DNA of 12,325 nucleotides. Origin: JBMOLL01 sp049325415 (GTDB lineage: Bacteria > Bacteroidota > Bacteroidia > Bacteroidales > GCA-2748055). The notes under the pieces were generated by a model. That model saw only the letters and a list, made by a program, of their open reading frames with translations. It was not told the origin of the DNA and did not search any database. The position numbers and the translations under genes were made by a program. Of this stretch, positions 7,333-12,325 are shown in pieces. The stretch covers positions 1 to 12,325 of the forward strand of contig JBMOLL010000056.1 in assembly GCA_049325415.1 (NCBI GenBank), given 5' to 3'. Each line of letters starts with the position of its first letter. Position 1 is the first letter of the stretch.

Positions 7333-7361
7333 ATGTTTATCGTAGTTTCAGCGAAGTCAAC
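7331..7361. repeat. 31-nt unit at the 5' end of the intact tRNA-Cys
   Basis: The segment begins at the last two bases of the tRNA 5' end and aligns without gaps to unit A at 7527-7557, with 19 of 31 positions equal and a shared cgaag core. The outer 5-bp stem of units A and B is not preserved here. The bases after it, to about 7405, resemble unit C (ccttactattaaacttc against ccttgaactcctaaacc). The tRNA and its flank therefore appear to have been duplicated together. Confidence 0.45.
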
Positions 7362-7410
7362 CGCCTTACTATTAAACTTCTAAAACACTTAAAGAACACT
7401 TTAATCTTAA

Positions 7411-7528
7411 AGGTAGCGGATTACTCGCCTCCTTACGTCGGCTCGTGAGCTCGCTCCCTCTGGTCGCTCGGTTCGAACCGCTGTACCTGGTTTTGCAGAC
7501 CAGTGCCTAGCCACTCAGCAAACCGACC
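7411..7528 (-). pseudogene. tRNA-Cys copy interrupted by 51 bp in the T-loop
   Basis: From the 5' end (7528) to the T-loop (7474) this minus-strand copy matches the intact tRNA-Cys except for one D-arm change (GCTGAG for GCCGAG), so acceptor 5' strand, D-arm, anticodon GCA and half the T-arm are present. At 7473-7423 a 51-bp GC-rich insert replaces the junction; the last T-stem bases, aligned to the intact gene, resume at 7422 and run to about 7412 with CCGCTACC. The insert is flanked by a TT on both sides and contains several GCTC/GAGC inverted repeats. After CTACC the sequence is TTTAAG rather than GACCT, so only 3 of 7 acceptor pairs could form even if the insert were removed. It is therefore probably a non-functional copy. 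A spliced tRNA is a less likely alternative. Confidence 0.75.
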
Positions 7529-7650
7529 CTGTACTCCGAAGTTTTAACGAAGGAGTGCCCTGTCATCCGTAGCCTTGGCGAAGGATGGCCTTGAACTCCT
7601 AAACCTTCACTAAAGGACTAAGTCAAAACTTTGTCTTTAGCGAAGTCGGA
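7527..7650. repeat. Tandem 31-nt hairpin units beside the interrupted tRNA-Cys
   Basis: At least three units follow each other with a 31-nt period: A 7527-7557, B 7558-7588, C 7589-7619, and a more degenerate D from 7620. A and B share 22 of 31 positions, including ccctgt at the start and gcgaagg/acgaagg near the end. In A the bases actcc pair with ggagt; in B catcc pair with ggatg, so two base pairs change on both sides together. That is the pattern expected of a conserved hairpin. Further loose echoes (cctgtcaaaactcc at 7661 and catgtcaagaactcc at 7684) extend toward the promoter boxes. If transcription starts near 7700 on the minus strand, these units form the leader of the tRNA transcript. 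I cannot assign them to a named repeat family. Confidence 0.6.
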
Positions 7651-7896
7651 CCGGGTCCAACCTGTCAAAACTCCTGTATCTAACATGTCAAGAACTCCGC
7701 GATCTCAACAAAGATACGCCATTTTCCGGCCACAAAGATAATAATTTTCAAAAACCGGCAGGGAATTGGACAAAAATTCCCGTTGCAGTTTCCGACGATC
7801 CTGTCAGAATTTAGAAATACAAGGTTGTTTTGCCCGTTTCACTTTAAAAATACATGGTGTTTTTCGGAACCGGACAAAGCTAACTTGCTGATCATC
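7651..7896. other. Non-coding stretch between the hairpin units and the lipoprotein terminator
   Basis: No coding potential is apparent on either strand. It holds two degenerate direct-repeat echoes of the 31-nt units (to about 7700), two promoter-like boxes at 7709-7716 and 7733-7740, and a small inverted repeat gggaatt/aattccc (7761-7767 with 7775-7781). From 7782 to 7896 I see nothing recognisable. Confidence 0.5.
7709..7740 (-). promoter_or_regulatory. Probable promoter boxes for the tRNA-Cys transcript
   Basis: On the minus strand TATCTTTG occurs twice, at 7716-7709 and 7740-7733, 24 nt apart. Both match the Bacteroidota -7 consensus TAnnTTTG exactly. The TTTG of the upstream box lies 16 nt before the downstream one, roughly where a -33 TTTG would be but about 3 nt closer than usual. 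They sit about 180 nt upstream of the first tRNA-Cys copy and point toward it. Confidence 0.5.
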
Positions 7897-7928
7897 AAAA
7901 AAATCCCCGGAAGCAGGCTCCCGGGGAT
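7897..7928 (-). terminator. Rho-independent terminator of the Tyr-rich lipoprotein gene
   Basis: On the minus strand ATCCCCGGGAGC pairs with GCTTCCGGGGAT over 12 bp with one mismatch and a 2-nt loop, and is followed by seven T. It lies 22 nt past the stop codon of the minus-strand lipoprotein gene. Confidence 0.88.
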
Positions 7929-7950
7929 CGTGAAAGGACCAACTCTCCAT

Positions 7951-8979
7951 TCATCGCCTTGATCCAGCCGACTTGAGCACGGCATCGCTTACCGGCTCGT
8001 CGTAGCAGATCTGGTAGTATTCGGCAAAATCGATCGTTACCGTGTTCCCGTTCTCGGTCACCTCGGCCAGGTTGTCGCAGTTACCGTTACCGTAATCGAT
8101 CGTGAAGTCGACCGTGGTGCTGTCGCTGGTGTAACGGGTTGTCTCCACACCGGATACGGGTACCCAGGTGTCGGGACAGCTGTAGTTCGATACCAGGGGC
8201 TCGGTGACTTCGTAGGTGTACTCGTAGCCCTCCGATTCGCTGCTGTAGTGGTAGTAACCCACTTCCACCGTGTACGACAGGGAATCCCATTTGTTGGAAT
8301 ACTCGGAGGAATAGGAATAGGTCTCGCCACTGTCGAAGATCATCGTGTAATCTTCCGAGCCGGCAGAGGTTCCCGACCAGACAAAATTATACTCCGGGAT
8401 ATATACCGTCGAATCGCCCTCCGAACCGCCGGCATCGGTCTCATACCCGACCGACACCCACGAATTGCCGTCCGATTCGAAGCTGTACTCCGAATAGCCG
8501 TTCATGGTCATTCCGTAGCTGTAGTAATTGTCGTAGATCACCTTTGAGTAATACTTGTTACCCTCCGAACTCCAGATATAGGTGATCTTGCCTTTGGTCA
8601 GCCAGCCGTATTCGTAACAGCCGTCGCCATAATCATACACGGTGGTCACCGTACCATCGTCGTTCGTGATTTCTGTAACTTCCGCACACGAGGTATACTC
8701 CCAATAGCAGGTGTCGCAGTAGTTTTCATACCAGGAGGAGTCGTAGTTCACACCGTCGATATACTCATCTCCTCCCTTGATCTGGCTCTCCGCGATCACC
8801 GTCATGAAGTTGTTCATCTGTCCGCCGGCCGCATTCATGGCATTCATGCGGGTGCGTGCCTGAAGGAAGTTCAGAACCTCATCGCTGAGTTCGTCTTTCT
8901 GGTTGTTCTTCTCACACGAGGTGAGCCCTGCAACAAGCAGCAACAGTGCAAGTGCGGGTATGGAAAATTTGTTTTTCAT
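7951..8979 (-). CDS. Tyrosine-rich lipoprotein of unknown function
   Basis: A 342-residue protein with a clear lipoprotein signal: MKNK, a long Leu/Ala core, and lipobox LTSC with the acylated Cys22 followed by Glu-Lys-Asn-Asn. The mature part starts with a short helical section (about 30-65, DELSDEVLNFLQARTRMNAM) and then becomes strikingly rich in Tyr (39 in all, about 11%), Ser, Glu, Asp and Gly, with short alternating runs such as YSYSSEYSNKWDS and GYYHYSSESEGYEYTYEV. That suggests a long stack of beta strands, like the YD-type or MORN-like sheets of surface proteins, though no exact repeat period is visible. Seven further Cys, two in CDTC, could form disulfides. The C-terminus ends LKSAGSRR. 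It is strongly acidic and probably envelope-exposed. I do not recognise a family. It is a single-gene unit with its own terminator, divergent from the DUF1080 gene. Confidence 0.8.
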   Translation of the reverse strand: MKNKFSIPALALLLLVAGLTSCEKNNQKDELSDEVLNFLQARTRMNAMNAAGGQMNNFMTVIAESQIKGGDEYIDGVNYDSSWYENYCDTCYWEYTSCAEVTEITNDDGTVTTVYDYGDGCYEYGWLTKGKITYIWSSEGNKYYSKVIYDNYYSYGMTMNGYSEYSFESDGNSWVSVGYETDAGGSEGDSTVYIPEYNFVWSGTSAGSEDYTMIFDSGETYSYSSEYSNKWDSLSYTVEVGYYHYSSESEGYEYTYEVTEPLVSNYSCPDTWVPVSGVETTRYTSDSTTVDFTIDYGNGNCDNLAEVTENGNTVTIDFAEYYQICYDEPVSDAVLKSAGSRR

Positions 8980-9245
8980 CTTTTTTAAAGTCTTTACGGT
9001 TATCTCACTCTTACCCTGTACAAGGTGTCATAAAGATGCCGGTGGCCGCTGCAGGGTTGCGCGGCATTCAGGAAAGTTACAAAGACCGTAATTTTTCAAT
9101 GAAGGATTTTTTCAGTACCGCCCGAGAATTCCCAGGAAAAAACAGGCGAAAAACTATCGGATTTCATACATTTATTCACCGGATCGGGCCAATGAAAACC
9201 ATCCCTGGAACTGCTATCTATACATAACCTTCAGATAAAAGACCT

Positions 9246-9995
9246 ATGAAAAAACTGATGTTCCCCCTGCTGATCCTGCTGACCCTCAGCGCGTGCAAAA
9301 CCACGGATCCCAACGATCCCCTGACCCTTCTCAAAGAAGTTGATCCCGAAGCCATCAACTCCCTCTCCCCCAAAGAAATCAAAGACGGCTGGACGCTCCT
9401 GTCCGACGGAACAAGCTTCATCGGCTGGCACGGTTTTAACATGGAACGGATCCCCGACTGCTGGACCATTGAAGACGGCGCCTTCACCATGAACACCGAA
9501 GGGGGCAGCGAGAGTCAGGACATTGTTACTGATCAGGTATACAGCAACTTTGCCCTCTATGCCGAATTTAAACTTACCCCCGGCGCAAACAGCGGGATCA
9601 TGTTCCAGGTGGCCGAAGACACGATCTACCACTACCCCTACGAGACCGGTCCGGAGTACCAGGTGATCGACGACAAGGGCTGGCCCGACAAACTGGAAAA
9701 CTGGCAAACCTGCGGCGCCAACTATGCCATGTATCCCCCGCTGGCCGATGCCAACCTGCCAGTGGGCGAATGGAACAAAGCCTTTATCGTCGTGAACGGG
9801 AACCATGTGACCCAGTTCCTCAACGGCGTAAAAACAGCAGAATACGAGAAATATTCGGAGGAATGGACCCAACTGCGCAACAGCGGCAAATGGGCCTCTT
9901 TCCCCGATTACGGTAAATATGACGAGGGCCGCATCGCCCTCCAGAACCATGGCACCCGCGTGTGGTTCAGGAATATCAAACTCAAGACCCTGTAA
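9246..9995 (+). CDS. DUF1080 lipoprotein (3-keto-disaccharide hydrolase family)
   Basis: A 249-residue lipoprotein: signal MKKLMFPLLILLTLSAC with the acylated Cys17, then Lys-Thr-Thr. The rest is a DUF1080 beta-sandwich (concanavalin-like). The family opening is seen at about 46-70 (DGWTLLSDGTSFIGWHGF), followed by a WTIEDGAFTM strand, the ALYAEFKLTPGANSGIMFQV strands, GPEYQVIDDKG, and a closing RIALQNHGTRVWFRNIKLK. Several family members cleave 3-keto-glycosides made by a partner dehydrogenase, and this role is inferred here. The next gene, 17 nt downstream, is a Gfo/Idh/MocA oxidoreductase with a Tat signal, which supports that reading and points to a shared operon and envelope location. 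Substrate and stereochemistry cannot be told from sequence. Confidence 0.88.
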   Translation: MKKLMFPLLILLTLSACKTTDPNDPLTLLKEVDPEAINSLSPKEIKDGWTLLSDGTSFIGWHGFNMERIPDCWTIEDGAFTMNTEGGSESQDIVTDQVYSNFALYAEFKLTPGANSGIMFQVAEDTIYHYPYETGPEYQVIDDKGWPDKLENWQTCGANYAMYPPLADANLPVGEWNKAFIVVNGNHVTQFLNGVKTAEYEKYSEEWTQLRNSGKWASFPDYGKYDEGRIALQNHGTRVWFRNIKLKTL

Positions 9996-10012
9996 TTTCA
10001 AAAGCCTTAACT

Positions 10013-11506
10013 ATGTCTGAATCATCGAATTCCCGTCGCGATTTCCTGAAGAAAAGCGCCTTTTTCACCGCCGGTCTCACCATTCTGCCCAGCCATGTGG
10101 TAAGCGGACTGGGGCACCGTATGCCCAGCGATAAATTGAATATCGTGGGAGTGGGTATCGGGGGGAAGGGCTACTCCAACCTGATGGCCATGGCCACCGA
10201 GAACATCATCGGGCTGTGCGACGTCGACTGGAACTACGCCGCCGGATGTTTCAACGAGTTCCCCGATGCCAGACGCTACCAGGACTGGCGACGCATGTTT
10301 GAGGAGATGGAAAAGGATTTCGACGCCGTGATGATCTCCACTGCCGACCACACCCACGCCATCATCGCCGCCACCGCCCTGACCATGGGCAAGCACGTGT
10401 ACTGCCAGAAACCGCTCACGCACAGCATTTACGAGTCACGCCTGCTCACTAAGCTGGCCGCAAAACACCGGGTAGCCACCCAGATGGGCAACCAGGGCAA
10501 CTCCGGCGACGGGGTGCGGCAGATCTGTGAATGGATCTGGAACGGGGAGATCGGTGAGGTCCGCGAGGTCCATGCCTGGACCAACCGCCCGATCTGGCCT
10601 CAGGGTCTGCAGCGCCCGACCCAGCTCATGACCCCGCCCGACACGCTGAACTGGGATCTTTTCATCGGTCCGGCTCCCCTGCGCCCCTACCACGAGATTT
10701 ATACCCCCTGGAACTGGCGCGGCTGGTGGGACTTCGGCACCGGTGCCTTCGGTGATATGGCCTGCCACGTGCTCGACCCCGTATACCAGGCCCTCAGGCT
10801 GGGCTACCCGGAGAAGATCCATGGCTCCTCCACCCTCATGAATACCGAAAGCGCCCCGCAGGCCGAGACGGTGCAGTTTGATTTCCCCGCAAGGAAAAAT
10901 ATGAAAAAACTGAAGCTGCCGGCCGTTAAGGTTCACTGGTACGACGGTGGGATCCTCCCCAACCGCCCCGACCTCCTGCCCAACGGTACCGATCTGATGG
11001 GCGACGGACTGGGCGGCGTGCTGTTTGTCGGCTCGGAGGACACCCTGCTCTGCGGCTCGGGAGGCTTTAATCCCCGACTGCTGTCGGGAAGGGTACCCGA
11101 GGTGAAACCTTACCTGAGAAGGATACCGGGAATGACGGACTATTTCGACGGTCCACACGAGCAGGACTGGATCAGGGCCTGCAAGGAATCCCCCGAAAAC
11201 CGGATTGAAGGCACTTCCCACTTCGGCTACTCCGGTCCGTTCAACGAAATGGTGCTGCTGGGTGTACTGGCCGTCAGGCTGCAGGGCTTGCACAAGACCC
11301 TGCATTGGGATGCGGAAAACATGCACTTTACCAATATCGGTCCGGCCGAAGAACTGCAGGTGGTGACCCTGGACGAGTTCAAAGTGATCAACGGCCATCC
11401 CCACTTCAACACCGAGTATGCCACGTTTAATGCGCTGGAGGCCGCCTCCGGCTATATTAAACACAGCTACCGGGAGGGATGGAGCCTTCCTGCTATGCCG
11501 GTTTGA
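10013..11506 (+). CDS. Tat-exported Gfo/Idh/MocA family oxidoreductase
   Basis: The start is ATG 10013, because it puts the twin-arginine motif SRRDFLKK (Arg8-Arg9) right at the N-terminus; the open frame extends 17 codons further back, into the previous gene. The protein has 497 residues: Tat signal 1-35, a Rossmann domain with the NAD(P)-binding GVGIGGKG (Gly46, Gly48, Gly50-Gly51), the catalytic lysine Lys133 in CQKPLTHS (the EKP motif of the family with Gln in place of Glu), and the C-terminal alpha/beta domain with GDMACHVLDP (His252), typical of the Bacteroidota and Planctomycetes Tat branch. It should oxidise or reduce a sugar using bound nicotinamide cofactor, exported in folded form. 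The DUF1080 partner suggests a 3-keto-sugar pathway. GH109-type NAD-dependent glycosidases belong to the same superfamily and are the main alternative. Confidence 0.9.
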   Translation: MSESSNSRRDFLKKSAFFTAGLTILPSHVVSGLGHRMPSDKLNIVGVGIGGKGYSNLMAMATENIIGLCDVDWNYAAGCFNEFPDARRYQDWRRMFEEMEKDFDAVMISTADHTHAIIAATALTMGKHVYCQKPLTHSIYESRLLTKLAAKHRVATQMGNQGNSGDGVRQICEWIWNGEIGEVREVHAWTNRPIWPQGLQRPTQLMTPPDTLNWDLFIGPAPLRPYHEIYTPWNWRGWWDFGTGAFGDMACHVLDPVYQALRLGYPEKIHGSSTLMNTESAPQAETVQFDFPARKNMKKLKLPAVKVHWYDGGILPNRPDLLPNGTDLMGDGLGGVLFVGSEDTLLCGSGGFNPRLLSGRVPEVKPYLRRIPGMTDYFDGPHEQDWIRACKESPENRIEGTSHFGYSGPFNEMVLLGVLAVRLQGLHKTLHWDAENMHFTNIGPAEELQVVTLDEFKVINGHPHFNTEYATFNALEAASGYIKHSYREGWSLPAMPV

Positions 11507-11510
11507 GTTT

Positions 11511-11529
11511 CGGGCCGGGAATGGGCCCG
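11511..11529. terminator. Possible hairpin between convergent genes
   Basis: cgggcc (11511-11516) pairs with ggcccg (11524-11529) around a 7-nt loop, 5 nt after the oxidoreductase stop codon, in the 63-nt gap between converging genes. No T-run follows directly in either direction, so intrinsic termination is uncertain. Confidence 0.35.
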
Positions 11530-11569
11530 GACCTGACAGTTAAGTTGCTTTTCACTTGTGTGGATCCGT

Positions 11570-12325
11570 TCAGAAGGTCCAGCCGAGCATAAGCGAGATG
11601 GTGCGGTGTACCACTTTCCCGCCGGACGCATCGCGCAGGATCCCACTCAGTCCTCTTTTGTAGTAAAAACCATACTGAAGATTCATGAACTCCAGCCCGA
11701 AACCGGCTGTGATCCCGTATTCATGGTCCATGAAGTCGTTGGTGAAATCGATCTGGACCCCTTCCGTTTCCCCGTCAAGGAAGAGACTGTAATAGCCACC
11801 GATGAGGGCATAGGTCCTGATCCCGTAACCTGATCTGTCGGGTGTGGTAAGCAGCAGGTTCAACGGAAGCGTCAGGGCCTCGATGGTCGTCTTGCCGTCG
11901 TTGTACCTGCTTCCCTTATGTTCCAGATGCACCTCGGGCATCACCGTCAGGTATTCGCTCAGCCTGGCACGCAGGTAAACACCGGCCTCCGCATTGAAAA
12001 TCCCGCGCCCGTTGTAGAACTCCTCGAGGTAAAGCTGCTGGCTGGAGCCGAAGTTGTAGCGCATTCCTATGTTCAGGCGCTGACTGGCCACGGTCTTTCC
12101 GGCCTTGTCCCAGTTGATCTCCTCATTCCTGACCACCTCATTGTTCGAAAGTTCCTGAACCAGTCCGCTCATGGCATCGGCCACCACGCTGATGCCCTCA
12201 TAATCGATCAGGTCGGCTTGATCCTCCGGTTTATGGTAAGGCGATTCCATGCCCGTGGTAACGGCCAGAGAGGGGATTTTCAGCTTGCCGAAAGGCTCGG
12301 TATCGGTCCTGTCCTCAATTTTATC
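11570..12325 (-). CDS. M28 peptidase C-terminus fused to an outer-membrane beta-barrel (5' end outside window)
   Basis: The frame is open from the window edge to TGA at 11572-11570, giving 251 residues; the internal Met at 12250 is not the start. The first 50 or so residues contain KIPSLAVTTGMESPYHKPED and then QADLIDYEGISVVADAM. That matches the C-terminal end of M28 zinc aminopeptidases, where the His of 'YHxxxD' is a zinc ligand. After a short linker, about 75-251 alternate into eight amphipathic strands (LNIGMRYNFG, AGVYLRARLS, TVMPEVHLEH, LTLPLNLLLTT, YALIGGYYSLFL, YGITAGFGLEFM, LQYGFYYKRG, ISLMLGWTF) and end in Phe, the usual last residue of outer-membrane barrels. This suggests a peptidase anchored in the outer membrane by its own barrel. 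The catalytic part lies outside the window, so activity cannot be checked. Confidence 0.75.
   Translation of the reverse strand, partial: DKIEDRTDTEPFGKLKIPSLAVTTGMESPYHKPEDQADLIDYEGISVVADAMSGLVQELSNNEVVRNEEINWDKAGKTVASQRLNIGMRYNFGSSQQLYLEEFYNGRGIFNAEAGVYLRARLSEYLTVMPEVHLEHKGSRYNDGKTTIEALTLPLNLLLTTPDRSGYGIRTYALIGGYYSLFLDGETEGVQIDFTNDFMDHEYGITAGFGLEFMNLQYGFYYKRGLSGILRDASGGKVVHRTISLMLGWTF

Noticed and set aside
7070..7345. Open frame of 91 codons on the plus strand
   Set aside because: It runs through the hairpins and antisense to the tRNA-Cys gene, has no family-like content, and is explained by the structured RNA region.
7527..7700. CRISPR array
   Set aside because: The units are contiguous, diverged hairpins of 31 nt with no identical repeats separated by unique spacers, and no cas gene is present.
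8980..9245. Promoters for the divergent lipoprotein and DUF1080 genes
   Set aside because: Only partial matches to TAnnTTTG (ggtctttg on minus, tacattta on plus) were found, without a properly spaced -33 TTTG, so I do not place them.
11558..11833. Plus-strand open frame of 91 codons
   Set aside because: It lies antisense to the M28-barrel gene, whose frame is longer and shows clear motifs.

Overview
The window looks like chromosomal DNA from a member of the Bacteroidota, probably an environmental polysaccharide degrader. The signs are several lipoproteins with SPII signals, secreted glycoside hydrolases, a lipoprotein/Tat-oxidoreductase pair typical of this phylum, a C-terminal outer-membrane barrel ending in Phe, weak or absent Shine-Dalgarno sequences, and two TATCTTTG boxes matching the Bacteroidota -7 promoter consensus (TAnnTTTG). 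The lineage is inferred; I see no marker gene that fixes the genus.

Layout. 34-2730 (+): two secreted glycoside hydrolases, GH26 then GH5, which fit beta-mannan or glucomannan breakdown. 3005-7033 (+): an accessory-looking stretch with a large stand-alone PD-(D/E)XK (Mrr-like) nuclease, an AT-rich lipoprotein of unknown function, a single-domain voltage-gated cation channel with a calcium-type selectivity filter, and a zinc-ribbon membrane protein broken by an in-frame TAA. 7044-7740: a compact structured RNA region on the minus strand. It holds one intact tRNA-Cys(GCA), a second tRNA-Cys copy interrupted in the T-loop by 51 bp and lacking its acceptor end, a third 3'-end remnant, 31-nt hairpin units next to each tRNA, several perfect inverted repeats including a strong terminator, and promoter-like boxes upstream. 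7951-8979 (-): a tyrosine-rich lipoprotein with its own terminator. 9246-11506 (+): a two-gene unit of a DUF1080 lipoprotein and a Tat-exported Gfo/Idh/MocA oxidoreductase, 17 nt apart. 11570-12325 (-): the 3' part of a gene joining an M28 peptidase C-terminus to an eight-strand outer-membrane barrel, cut by the window edge.

How the genes may work together. The GH26/GH5 pair would cleave a beta-1,4-linked polysaccharide outside the cytoplasm. The DUF1080/oxidoreductase pair fits sugar oxidation and keto-glycoside cleavage in the envelope, but sits 6.5 kb away, so a joint pathway is not shown. The nuclease, lipoprotein and channel are close enough (14 and 37 nt gaps) to be co-transcribed. A nuclease plus an ion channel invites a defence or stress-response reading, but nothing in the sequence proves it. 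The most unusual features are the interrupted tRNA-Cys copies with their hairpin repeats and the calcium-type filter of the channel.

Stretches without genes: 1549-1668 and 2731-3004 hold little beyond a palindrome at 2957-2976. 7529-7950 holds hairpin repeats, promoter-like boxes and a terminator. 8980-9245 lies between divergent genes and must carry promoters for both, but I could not place convincing boxes there.
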